Below, in pieces: positions 40,901 to 48,931 of a DNA stretch of 64,000 nt. The stretch covers positions 62,001-126,000 of the forward strand of contig NZ_JAPDOK010000003.1 in NCBI RefSeq assembly GCF_026013415.1, read 5' to 3'. The stretch comes from Sphingomonas caeni (GTDB lineage: Bacteria; Pseudomonadota; Alphaproteobacteria; Sphingomonadales; Sphingomonadaceae). A program made the translations under genes and the position numbers. The first letter of the stretch is position 1. Each line of letters begins with the position of its first letter. The notes beneath the pieces are model-generated. The model ran no database searches. It had not been told where the DNA came from and was given only the letters and a program-made list of their open reading frames with translations.

Positions 40901-41276
40901 CGAAGGTGAGGCCGCGGACGACGACGCCCGAGCCTTCCGCCGAGAAGTGGTCAGGGTCGTTCGAACCGGCGAAGCGGTTCATCGCGACACCAGGAACGCG
41001 CTGCAGCGCTTCCGTCACCGAACGGTCGGGGAGGGCACCGATGTCCGAGGCGGTGATCGCGTCAACAACCGTATCGGAGTTGCGCTTGATGTTCTGCGAA
41101 TTGGTCAGCGACGCGCGGATGCCGGTGACGGTGATCGTCGGCTCTTCCTGCTTGTCGTCCTGCGCAAACGCCGGCGATGCGGCGGCCATCACGCCGAGCG
41201 CGAGCACCGAGGCACCCGAGCGGAGCGCGCGACCCATCCCGCCCTGACGCGCAGATTCACTACCGATCCGAATCAT
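37905..41276 (-). CDS. TonB-dependent outer-membrane receptor
   Basis: A 1123-aa receptor. A signal peptide (GASVLALGVMAAASPAFA) is followed by a TonB-box-like start of the mature part (EEPTITVTGIRASLTNS), the plug (VVDAITASDIGALPDRSVTEALQRVPGVAMNRF, EGSGVVVRGLTFVRSEFNGRD, MLGSVEVYKNSTAELVEGGLSGTVN) and a large barrel ending LILRGSF. This plug type is common among sphingomonad and Caulobacter receptors for plant oligosaccharides. The ATG at 41276 has GGGGAGG 8 bases upstream. Divergent to the halogenase-like operon, with shared operator-like repeats. Confidence 0.94.
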   Translation of the reverse strand: MIRIGSESARQGGMGRALRSGASVLALGVMAAASPAFAQDDKQEEPTITVTGIRASLTNSQNIKRNSDTVVDAITASDIGALPDRSVTEALQRVPGVAMNRFAGSNDPDHFSAEGSGVVVRGLTFVRSEFNGRDVFAPGVYGQSIGFQDVPADMLGSVEVYKNSTAELVEGGLSGTVNMNLRKPFDRKGFFLGFSAEAVYTDMRQKWSPVVSVVASDTWDTGIGRIGILGAISYSKLFSRADGVQVSNFQTRDGKYAVQSNTSNTLVCRNALPGSTDTVGFPPNVAGTNPGDPCYGPAPAGANGFADYLPLVYAPLGGQFRSQEYDRTRRGYAAAFQWESLDRRAVFSASFLRSHATTEWGEWTFEAGSDLSEYNTYPKGCRPNTAAPGSVPRAECPTGFTNYQYDSSNIFENGYITLPVGGWRGNIYTNANADVGDKVPGGGMENTLTRRMVDETNIVNDLGWNLKFTPNERWAFNFDGQHIWAKRDQLDFSVTGSNYADQELDLRGNYPVITPHKPQQLGLWATWSQNSAVSPALAAANDAEYFGNPRYTFWRSAMDHIESSTGQEWSARADVQFNFLDDVPFLKHIKFGARYADRDQQVRYTTYNWGSLSETWSGNAIQFDEFGTGYSQHDWGNFFRGQTKAPPVGNFYNGDLIDQYGSSVAFFQQIQGRARLLGGGGATSWVPLAGRPGVLTGTPFLPSDIQPVSESNWAGYAMLSFGSPDPIFGGVTLDGNIGVRYVSTRVTSGGSIGAPTQQSLGINLPFTDPDGAGPLSGRCDPVLPPLPAPQVPQPQRGVCLLGAAGYAALQSFANGATFANTAVNTYDYFLPSINLKFGLTDNLILRLAAGRNMARPAMQDIRNFLTIGGAGTTSDFQLTATAGNPFLKPAISDNFDAGLEWYFGGSRVGSLTLNLFAKNIHNFFYQNISERQISNNGQTYTVFVRGPANYGQTGKVRGFEVAYSQTYDFLPGFLSGFGLSANYTYIDSTGLSNSQLFLGGRSPIGTPGNLPLEQLSKHNFNIQPFYEKGPISIRVAYSWRSKFLLTASDVIFPYYPIYNAATGTLDATVFLKLTDNFKIGVQGVNLTNEVTQTLQQFTLSGLQGPRSYFMNDRRVHLILRGSF

Positions 41277-41706
41277 TGAAGCTTCCTCCCCATTTGAAGC
41301 GTATTCTGACAACGCTGACAGCACTGAGTGCTATTTTCGTTATGTTAGCGGTATCGGAATGTGGGACGGACTGCAAGGTCCTGCGGGGGAGGCGCCGGAG
41401 AGGTGCTGTAATTAACCTGTCATATGTGGCATCCGCGCAACGCTGCCGGCCCGGGAATGGCAGAAAACCGTGGTTAACGAGGCATGTGCCGTCATTTTGG
41501 ACCAATGCGGATCAGGGATTTTGCGGGGTCTTCGTCTCGCCGTGGGACGCGTGCACGGCGAAGGGGGTGACAGCGCTGACAAAAATGGGTCGCGCCATAT
41601 TGGCTATATTGTCCGTGCGCGCGCAGCAGGCGCCGAATCGGGTTTGACTTGGCCGCCGCGCGCGCCCTAACCCCGCGGGATAGCTAGGGGAGGCAACGGG
41701 GATCGG
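41277..41706. promoter_or_regulatory. Divergent control region of TonB receptor and halogenase-like operon
   Basis: A 430-base gene-free interval with three operator-like sites. TGACAACGCTGACA (41307-41320) and TGACAGCGCTGACA (41568-41581) differ at one base and lie near the two divergent starts. TGTTAGCGGTATC (41343-41355) resembles the reverse complement of the site at 61101-61113 before the sugar transporter gene. These fit LacI-type repressors of sugar-uptake genes. I see no small gene here. Confidence 0.5.
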
Positions 41707-43224
41707 ATGAAGGCCGGCTCTGTACAGCGTGTCGTGATTGTGGGCGGGGGCACCGCCGGATGGATGACGGCTGCGGCGCTGGTGAAGCTGCTGCCGCACC
41801 GCGTCGATGTCCGCCTGGTCGAATCGGAAGCGATCGGGATCGTCGGGGTGGGCGAGGCGACGCTGCCGCATATCCGCGCCTTCAACGAGCGGCTGGGCAT
41901 CCGCGAGGCCGAGTTCATGGCCGCCACCCGCGCGACCTTCAAGCTGGGGATCGAGTTCAACGATTGGGGCGCGATCGGCGACTCCTATATCCACCCGTTC
42001 GGCACCTTCGGTCTCGGCGGCGGTGCGGTCGACTTCCACCAATATTGGCTGCGGCTGAAGCAGGCGGGCGTGCCGGTGCCCGAACTCGACGAGCTGTCGA
42101 TGGGCGTGCAGGTCGCGCGCCAGGCGCGCTTCGCCTTGCCCTCGACCGATCCGACCTCGCTCGCCTCGACCTTCGGCTATGCCTATCAGTTCGACGCGAC
42201 GCTCTATGCTCCCTTCATGCGCAAGGTCGCCGAGGAGGCCGGCGCAGTGCGGACCGAGGGCCGGGTGGTCGGCGTCAACCAGCATCCCGAAAGCGGCGAC
42301 ATCGTCTCGCTGACGATGGAGAGCGGCGAGGTGATCGAGGGCGATCTGTTCGTCGATTGCTCGGGCTTCGTCTCGCTGCTGCTCGGCAAGACGCTGGGCG
42401 AGCCGTTCGAGGACTGGTCGCACTGGCTGCCCAACGATCGCGCGGTGGCGATGCCCTGCAAGACCGCGACGGCGCTGACGCCGCTCACCACCGTCACCGC
42501 GATGCCCGCAGGCTGGCGCTGGCGCATCCCGCTCCAGCACCGCACCGGCAATGGCTATGTCTTCTCGACCCGCTTCATCAGCGAGGACGAAGCCGCGGCG
42601 GCCTTGGTCGCGGCGGTCGAGGGCGAGAAGATGGCCGATCCCCGGCTGCTCAAGTTCATCGCCGGGCGGCGGCGCAGGAGCTGGGTCAAGAATGTCGTCT
42701 CGGTGGGGCTCGCCTCGGGATTCCTCGAGCCGCTGGAATCGACCAGCATTTACCTCACCCAGATCGGCATCACCGCGCTGATCGAGCTGTTCCCGGAAAA
42801 GGCGATCGCCGATATCGACCGCGACGAGTTCAACCGGCTGGTCGATCTCGAATATGACCGCATCCGCGACTTCCTGATCCTGCATTATCACGCGACCCGG
42901 CGGAACGACACGCCCTATTGGGACTATGTCCGCACGATGAGCATCCCCGAAAGCCTTGCGGACAAGCTCGAGCTGTTCCGCAAGCGGGGCAGGGTCGTGA
43001 AATATCGCGAGGGCGTGTTCCTCGATGCGAGCTGGATCGCGGTCTATCTGGGGCAGGGGGTGATCCCCGAGGGTCATGACCTGCGCGCCGACGCGCCGCC
43101 GCTCGATCAGGTCGCGAAGGGCATGGAGCAGATGAAGGCCCAGATCCGCACCGAGATCGCGGGGATGCAGGGCCATCGCGACTATCTCGAGCGCTATTGC
43201 CCGATGCCGGCGGAGGCGATGTGA
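41707..43224 (+). CDS. FAD-dependent tryptophan-halogenase-like protein 1
   Basis: A 505-aa flavoprotein. The FAD fold is RVVIVGGGTAGWMTAAALVK, the catalytic lysine is K79 (ATFKLGIEF), exactly the PrnA position, the halogenase WxWxIP motif is GWRWRIPLQHRTG, and LEPLESTSIYL carries the expected Glu. All catalytic landmarks are intact. In sphingomonads such genes sit beside TonB receptors and cupins in oligosaccharide loci, so the natural substrate may not be tryptophan. First of a five-gene operon; the stop overlaps the next start as GTGA. Confidence 0.87.
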   Translation: MKAGSVQRVVIVGGGTAGWMTAAALVKLLPHRVDVRLVESEAIGIVGVGEATLPHIRAFNERLGIREAEFMAATRATFKLGIEFNDWGAIGDSYIHPFGTFGLGGGAVDFHQYWLRLKQAGVPVPELDELSMGVQVARQARFALPSTDPTSLASTFGYAYQFDATLYAPFMRKVAEEAGAVRTEGRVVGVNQHPESGDIVSLTMESGEVIEGDLFVDCSGFVSLLLGKTLGEPFEDWSHWLPNDRAVAMPCKTATALTPLTTVTAMPAGWRWRIPLQHRTGNGYVFSTRFISEDEAAAALVAAVEGEKMADPRLLKFIAGRRRRSWVKNVVSVGLASGFLEPLESTSIYLTQIGITALIELFPEKAIADIDRDEFNRLVDLEYDRIRDFLILHYHATRRNDTPYWDYVRTMSIPESLADKLELFRKRGRVVKYREGVFLDASWIAVYLGQGVIPEGHDLRADAPPLDQVAKGMEQMKAQIRTEIAGMQGHRDYLERYCPMPAEAM

Positions 43225-44693
43225 CCGAGGATCGCCGCATCTCCCGGATCGTCGTCGCGGGCAGCGGCCTTGTCGGGCTGACCGCCGCGGCGATGCTCAA
43301 GCGCAAGATCCCGGGCGCCACCGTGACCCTGGTGGGCGCCGCGCCCGCCGATGCGCTGTCCGAACGGCTCCATGCCACCTTGCCCTCGATCGTCGGCCTC
43401 CATGTCGATCTGGGGATCGAGGAGGCGCAGGTGATGATGGGCACCGGCGCCGCCTTCCGGCTCGGCACGCTGTTCGAGGGCTGGAACGGCAAGCGTCCCG
43501 GCTATGTCCATGCCTATGGCGAGGTCGGCCGCACGATCGGGATCGCGCAGTTCCACCAGCATTGGGTGCGCCAGGCGCAAAAGGGCAAGCCCGCGCCCTA
43601 TGACAGCTATTCGCCCGCCGCGATGATGGCGCGGGGGAGCCGCTTCGTGCATCCGCAGGACGACCCGAATTCGCCGCTCTCGGGCTTCGAATATGGCCTC
43701 ATCGTCGATCCGCGCGGCCATGTCGCGATGATGCGCGCCTTTGCGCAGCATGTCGGGGTGGTCGAGCGGCCGGTGGGGATCGCCGATGTCCGGCTCGCGG
43801 CCGACACCGGCTATGTCGAGAGCCTGCTGCTCGACGACGGCTCCAGCATCGGCGGGCATCTGTTCGTCGATTGCACCGGCCCGGCCGCGACGATCCGCTC
43901 GAAGCTCGACGACCGGTTCGAGGATTGGAGCGCCTGGCTCCCCTGCGACCGCGCGATCTTCGCCGAGGGGCCGGGCGCCGCCGATCCGCCGACGCTCGAC
44001 ACCGCCACCGCGCACGCCGCGGGCTGGGCGTGGCAGTGCCAGTCGCGCGCTTCGGGCTCGCGGGGGCTGGTCTACAGCTCGGCGCATCTCTCCGATGCGG
44101 AAGCGGGGGCGATGCTCCCCGGCACGAGCGTCGCCTTCCGCTCGGGCCGCCGCTCGCAGCCCTGGTTCCGCAATTGCGTCGCGATCGGCGATGCGGCGGT
44201 GACGATCGATCCGCTCGAATGGACCAACCTCCATCTCGCGCACAGCGCGCTCGACCGGCTGATCACCAAGATGCCCGACCGCGACTGGTCGCCGGTCGAG
44301 CTGTGGGATTTCAACCGCGAATGCGCCGCCGAGGCCGAGCGTGCGCGCGATTTCGTCGCGCTCCATTATGCGGCCGCCGAGCGCAACGAGCCCTTCTGGC
44401 GCGATGCCGCCGCGGCGACGCCGCCGGACTCGCTCGCGCACACGCTCCGCCTGTTCCGCGAGCGCGGCCGGCTGCCGCTCTATGAGGAAGAGACCTTCAC
44501 CCGCCACAGCTGGGCTGCGGTGCTGCTCGGCCAGGGGGTGATGCCGCGCCGGGTCGATCCGCTGATCGACCTGACCCCGCCCGACCAGTCCGACCGGGCC
44601 ATGGCCCAGATGCGCGAGGGGATCGCCGCGATGATCCCCAACCTTCCCACTCAGGGCGCCTATATGCGCCAGCTTTCAGGTGCTTCCCGATGA
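43221..44693 (+). CDS. Halogenase-like protein 2, degenerate active site
   Basis: A 490-aa paralogue. The nucleotide loop is altered to VVAGSGLVGLTAAAML, the catalytic lysine is replaced by Arg80 (AAFRLGTLFEGW), and the WxWxIP motif has become GWAWQCQSRA; PLEWTNLHLAH replaces PLESTSI. Halogenation by the known mechanism therefore looks impossible. It may be a partner subunit of the other copies. GTG 43221 overlaps the previous stop and gives a family-like N-terminus (TEDRRISRIVVAG); its own stop overlaps the next ATG. Confidence 0.83.
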   Translation: MTEDRRISRIVVAGSGLVGLTAAAMLKRKIPGATVTLVGAAPADALSERLHATLPSIVGLHVDLGIEEAQVMMGTGAAFRLGTLFEGWNGKRPGYVHAYGEVGRTIGIAQFHQHWVRQAQKGKPAPYDSYSPAAMMARGSRFVHPQDDPNSPLSGFEYGLIVDPRGHVAMMRAFAQHVGVVERPVGIADVRLAADTGYVESLLLDDGSSIGGHLFVDCTGPAATIRSKLDDRFEDWSAWLPCDRAIFAEGPGAADPPTLDTATAHAAGWAWQCQSRASGSRGLVYSSAHLSDAEAGAMLPGTSVAFRSGRRSQPWFRNCVAIGDAAVTIDPLEWTNLHLAHSALDRLITKMPDRDWSPVELWDFNRECAAEAERARDFVALHYAAAERNEPFWRDAAAATPPDSLAHTLRLFRERGRLPLYEEETFTRHSWAAVLLGQGVMPRRVDPLIDLTPPDQSDRAMAQMREGIAAMIPNLPTQGAYMRQLSGASR

Positions 44694-46255
44694 CAGAAGA
44701 GGTTTCGATCGACAGCGATCGCCGTATCCGCCGTATCGTCATCGTCGGCGGCGGCACCGCCGGCTGGATGGCGGCCGCGACGATGGCCCGCTTCATGAAC
44801 AATGGCTACACGAAGACCGTGCTGATCGAGAGCGACGAGATCGGCATCGTCGGCGTGGGCGAGGCGACGATCCCGCCGATCGTCGAGTTCAACCGCATGC
44901 TCGGGCTCAACGAGAACGAGTTCCTGGCCGCGACGCAGGGGACGTTCAAGCTCGGCATCGAGTTCGTCGACTGGGGCGCGATCGGCGAGCGCTATTTCCA
45001 CCCCTTCGGCCAATATGGCCACCAGATCCACGGGGTGCATTTCCACCATTTCTACCTGCGGGAGGCTGCCAAGCGGCCGATGCCCAATATCGCCGAATAT
45101 TGCATGAGCGCGGTGGCGGGGCTGCAGAACAAGATGGCGCGCCCCGCCGCCAGCGCGCAGGGGCCGATCCGCGAGCTGACCTACGCCTATCACTTCGATG
45201 CGAGCCTCTACGCCAAATACCTTCGCAGCTATGCCGAGGCCGGCGGGGTGACGCGCGTCGAGGGCAAGATCACCGATGTGCTCCGGGACAATGAGACCGG
45301 TTATCTGGAGGCGGTCCGGCTCGAGAACGGCACCGAGATCCATGGCGACCTCTTCATCGATTGCTCGGGTTTCCGCGGGCTGCTGATCGAGCAGGCGCTG
45401 GGGACAGGGTACGAGAGCTGGGGCCAGTGGCTGCTCAACGACCGCGCCTACGCGGTCCCCTGCGCCAATCCCGAGGAGCTGACGCCCTATACCCGCGTCA
45501 CCGCGAAGCGCGCGGGCTGGCAGTGGCGCATCCCGCTCCAGCACCGCACCGGCAACGGCATCGTCTTTTCGAGCGCGCATATGAGCGACGACGAGGCGAT
45601 CGACACCTTGCTCTCGGGCCTCGACGGCGAGGCGCTCGACGAGCCGCGGCGGATCAACTTCACCCCCGGCCGCCGCAAGCTTTCGTGGAACAAGAATGTC
45701 GTCTCGATGGGCCTGTCGAGCGGCTTTATCGAGCCGCTCGAATCGACCAGCATCCATCTGATCCAGAACGCGCTCGCGATGCTGTTGCTGGTTTTCCCCG
45801 ACCGCCGCTTCCTCGACGCCGAACGCGACAAGTTCAACGCGGTGATGCAGCTCAAATACGAGGACGTCCGCAACTTCATCGCGCTCCATTTCGCCGCCAC
45901 CACACGCGACGATTCGGATTACTGGAATTATTGCCGCACGATGGAACTGCCGCCAGGGCTGGCCGAGGTGATCGACTTGTGGCGCGCCAAGGGGCGGACC
46001 TTCCGCGAGGGTTTCGATCTGTTCGGCGTCACCAGCTGGGTGGCGGTGCTGCTGGGGCAGGGGATCGTCCCCGACGGCTATGATCCGGTCGCCGATTCGA
46101 TGGACGAGAACCGCGTGCTCGAGGCGATGGAGCAGATGCGTGCAGGCTATCGCCAGACCGCGGCGCAGATGCCCAGCCAGCGCGAATTCCTCCAGATGAT
46201 CGCCAATCCGTCGCCGCCCGCGCCCGCCCCGATCGACTGGGGCACGCCGCTGTGA
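44690..46255 (+). CDS. FAD-dependent tryptophan-halogenase-like protein 3
   Basis: A 521-aa paralogue with RRIVIVGGGTAGWMAAATMA, K87 (GTFKLGIEFVDW), GWQWRIPLQHRTG and EPLESTSIHLIQ, all intact. It is more similar to copies 1 and 4 than to copy 2. Starts at ATG 44690 overlapping the previous stop. Probably cotranscribed and acting on the same imported substrate. Confidence 0.87.
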   Translation: MTEEVSIDSDRRIRRIVIVGGGTAGWMAAATMARFMNNGYTKTVLIESDEIGIVGVGEATIPPIVEFNRMLGLNENEFLAATQGTFKLGIEFVDWGAIGERYFHPFGQYGHQIHGVHFHHFYLREAAKRPMPNIAEYCMSAVAGLQNKMARPAASAQGPIRELTYAYHFDASLYAKYLRSYAEAGGVTRVEGKITDVLRDNETGYLEAVRLENGTEIHGDLFIDCSGFRGLLIEQALGTGYESWGQWLLNDRAYAVPCANPEELTPYTRVTAKRAGWQWRIPLQHRTGNGIVFSSAHMSDDEAIDTLLSGLDGEALDEPRRINFTPGRRKLSWNKNVVSMGLSSGFIEPLESTSIHLIQNALAMLLLVFPDRRFLDAERDKFNAVMQLKYEDVRNFIALHFAATTRDDSDYWNYCRTMELPPGLAEVIDLWRAKGRTFREGFDLFGVTSWVAVLLGQGIVPDGYDPVADSMDENRVLEAMEQMRAGYRQTAAQMPSQREFLQMIANPSPPAPAPIDWGTPL

Positions 46256-47787
46256 GGGACGACCGCATCCGGCGCGTCGTCATCGTCGGCGGCGGCACCG
46301 CCGGCTGGATGGCGGCCGCCGCGCTCTCCAAGATCATGGGCGAGATGCCCGGGCTGCGGATCGAGCTGATCGAATCCGACGCGATCGGCACCGTCGGCGT
46401 CGGCGAAGCGACGATCCCGCAGATCACCCTGTTCAACCAGATGCTGGGGATCGACGAGGACGCCTTCATCAAGGCGACCAACGGCACCTACAAGCTCGGC
46501 ATCGAATTCCGCGACTGGGTGCGGATCGGGCATCGCTACGTCCATCCGTTCGGCTTCTACGGCGTCGATATGATGGGGATCGAATTCTACCATCACTGGC
46601 TCAAGGGCCGCGCGCTCGGCGACACGACCGAACTCGACCTTTATTCGATCGGCGCGGTGGCGGGGCTCAAGTCGCGGATGATGCGGCCGCGCTATGATCT
46701 GCCCAATTCGCCGGTCTCGAAGATCGCCTATGCCTACCAGTTCGACGCGGGGCTCTACGCCCGCTTCCTGCGCGGTATGGCCGAAGCCTGGGGCGTGGTC
46801 CGCACCGAGGGCAAGATCGTCGATGTCGTCCAGAATGGCGAAACCGGTTTCGTCGAGGCGGTGACGCTCGAAAGCGGCGCCCGCGTCGAGGGCGACCTGT
46901 TCATCGATTGCTCGGGCTTTCGCGGGCTGCTGATCGAGCAGACGTTGGGGGCCGGGTTCGAGGATTGGGGCAAATGGCTCCCCAACGACCGCGCGATCGC
47001 GATTCCGTGCGAGAGCAGCGCCGACGAACAGCCGCTCACCCGGTCGACCGCGCGGCCCGCGGGCTGGCAATGGCGCATCCCGCTCCAGCACCGCGTCGGC
47101 AATGGCTATGTCTATAGCTCGGCGCATATCTCGGACGACGAGGCGCTCGAGACGTTGCTCGCCAATCTGGGCGCGCCGACGCTCGCCGATCCCAATTACC
47201 TCCGCTTCCAGGCGGGGCACCGGAAAAAGGCCTGGGTCAAGAATGTCGTCGCGCTCGGGCTCGCCGGGGGGTTCCTCGAACCGCTCGAATCGACCAGCAT
47301 CCACCTCGTCCAGTCGGGCATCGGCCGTCTGATGACGCTGTTCCCGACGCGCAACTTCAACCAGGCCGAGATCGACCGCTACAATGCCAAGACCGAGGAG
47401 GAATATGTCGATATCCGCGACTTCCTCGTCCTCCATTATATGGCGACCGAGCGCAACGACACGCCCTATTGGGACTATTGCCGCAACATCGATCCGCCCG
47501 CGGGCCTCGCCGAAAAGCTCGCCATGTTCCGATCGAACGGCCGCATCTTCCGCGAGCATGAGGAGTTGTTCACCGAGAGCAGCTGGCAGGCGGTGCTGAT
47601 CGGGCAGGGGATCCAGGCGGGCGGCTATCACCCCAGCGCCGACCTGCTCTCCGACGAGGAGACGCTCAAGCGCCTCCGCCATATCCGCGAGGTGATCGAG
47701 AGTACCGCCGAGCAGATGCCGACCCAGCGGGAATTCTTCGTGCAGAACAACAGCAACAGTGATGTGAGTTTGAGACGCGCCTCGTGA
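46252..47787 (+). CDS. FAD-dependent tryptophan-halogenase-like protein 4
   Basis: A 511-aa paralogue with RRVVIVGGGTAGWMAAAALS, K80 (GTYKLGIEFRDW), GWQWRIPLQHRVG and EPLESTSIHLVQ. Active-site residues are intact. A GTG start at 46252 overlaps the previous stop; the last codons overlap the cupin gene. Four copies in one operon suggests different substrate positions or a complex. Confidence 0.87.
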   Translation: MRDDRIRRVVIVGGGTAGWMAAAALSKIMGEMPGLRIELIESDAIGTVGVGEATIPQITLFNQMLGIDEDAFIKATNGTYKLGIEFRDWVRIGHRYVHPFGFYGVDMMGIEFYHHWLKGRALGDTTELDLYSIGAVAGLKSRMMRPRYDLPNSPVSKIAYAYQFDAGLYARFLRGMAEAWGVVRTEGKIVDVVQNGETGFVEAVTLESGARVEGDLFIDCSGFRGLLIEQTLGAGFEDWGKWLPNDRAIAIPCESSADEQPLTRSTARPAGWQWRIPLQHRVGNGYVYSSAHISDDEALETLLANLGAPTLADPNYLRFQAGHRKKAWVKNVVALGLAGGFLEPLESTSIHLVQSGIGRLMTLFPTRNFNQAEIDRYNAKTEEEYVDIRDFLVLHYMATERNDTPYWDYCRNIDPPAGLAEKLAMFRSNGRIFREHEELFTESSWQAVLIGQGIQAGGYHPSADLLSDEETLKRLRHIREVIESTAEQMPTQREFFVQNNSNSDVSLRRAS

Positions 47788-48800
47788 CCCAATTGCCCGA
47801 CCCCAGGCCGATCCGCGAGTTCACCAACGTCGACCGGCGCATGTTCGAGGACGAGATCCGTCCGCTCCAGCAGCCCGCGATCCTGCGCGGGCTCGGCGCC
47901 GACTGGCCGTCGGTCAAGGCGGGCATGCAATCGGACGAGGCGGGGATCGATTATCTCATGTCGCTCGCCCCGCCGCGCGAGGTCACGGTGCTGATCGGCG
48001 CGCCCGAGATCGAGGGCCGCTTCTTCTACGCGCCCGATCTCAAGGGCATGAACTTCACCCGCGCCGCCGCGCCGCTCGCGGCCTTTTTCGGCCGGCTGCT
48101 GGGCGATCGCACTGCCGAGGCGCCCTTCTCGCTCGCGGTGCAGGGGGAGAATATCCCGCAGCTGCTCCCGGGCTTCGTCGAGGCGAACGACACCGGCCTG
48201 CTCGACCGGTCGGTCCAGCCGCGCATCTGGATCGGCAACACGATCCGCGTCGCGCCGCATTTCGACCTGATGGAGAATATCGGCATGGTCGTGCTCGGCA
48301 GGCGGCGCTTCACCGTCTTCCCGCCCGATCAGCTGCCCAACCTCTATATCGGCCCGATCGAGGTGACCCCCGCGGGGACGCCGGTGAGCCTGGTCGATCT
48401 CGCGCATCCCGATCTTGAGCGTTTCCCGCTCTACGCCGAGGCCGCGAAGCATGCCCAGTCGGCGGTGCTGGAGCCTGGCGACGCCATCTATCTGCCCTTT
48501 CACTGGTGGCACGCGGTGGACTCGCTCGAAAAGGTCAACGCCTTCGTCAATTACTGGTGGAACCCCGCCCAGGCGGGCCTTGGCCGCCCCTATGACGCGC
48601 TGATGCACGCGCTCTGGGCCTTTCGCGGCATCCCCGACGAGCAGCGCGAGGTCTGGCGGATGGTGTTCGACAACTTCGTCTTCTCGGCCGATCCGGTGCC
48701 GCATCTGGAGGGCGACACCAAGGGTGTGCTCGGCCCGCCGACCCCGGAGATGCTTGCCCGGATGAAGGCGACGCTCAAGCAGATCGTGGCGGGGCTCTAA
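47784..48800 (+). CDS. Cupin-like (JmjC-related) protein, paralogue of 36232-37257
   Basis: A 338-aa cupin_8 protein. IRPLQQPAILRGLGADWPSV, RIWIGNTIRVAPHFDLMENIGMVVLGRRRFTVFPPDQLPNLYIGPIE (HFD) and LEPGDAIYLPFHWWHAVDSL show the metal site. It shares the layout of the cupin protein on the other side of the receptor. Last gene of the halogenase operon, followed by an intergenic repeat. Probably an oxygenase acting with the flavoproteins. Confidence 0.82.
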   Translation: MTQLPDPRPIREFTNVDRRMFEDEIRPLQQPAILRGLGADWPSVKAGMQSDEAGIDYLMSLAPPREVTVLIGAPEIEGRFFYAPDLKGMNFTRAAAPLAAFFGRLLGDRTAEAPFSLAVQGENIPQLLPGFVEANDTGLLDRSVQPRIWIGNTIRVAPHFDLMENIGMVVLGRRRFTVFPPDQLPNLYIGPIEVTPAGTPVSLVDLAHPDLERFPLYAEAAKHAQSAVLEPGDAIYLPFHWWHAVDSLEKVNAFVNYWWNPAQAGLGRPYDALMHALWAFRGIPDEQREVWRMVFDNFVFSADPVPHLEGDTKGVLGPPTPEMLARMKATLKQIVAGL

Positions 48801-48928
48801 ATCCTCCCCCGCCAGGGGGAGGTGTCAGCGAAGCTGACGGAGGGGGAGGGCGGCGGCCACGTCTGTTTCGTGTCCTCGCCCTCCGTCGCGCTGCGCGCGC
48901 CACCTCCACCTGGCGGGGGAGGATTATC
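48801..48928. repeat. Intergenic inverted-repeat element
   Basis: A palindromic element of about 125 bases between convergent genes. The left arm opens ATCCTCCCCCGCCAGGGGGA and the right arm, read in reverse, ATCCTCCCCCGCCAGGTGGA. Inside are further short repeats (GTCAGC...GCTGAC). It looks like a non-autonomous intergenic repeat typical of sphingomonads and may act as a bidirectional terminator. Confidence 0.6.
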
Positions 48929-48931
48929 CAA

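Noticed and set aside
37929-41279. 1116-codon open frame opposite the TonB receptor
   Set aside because: Mirror frame of a clear TonB receptor; Arg/Val/Glu-rich without motifs.
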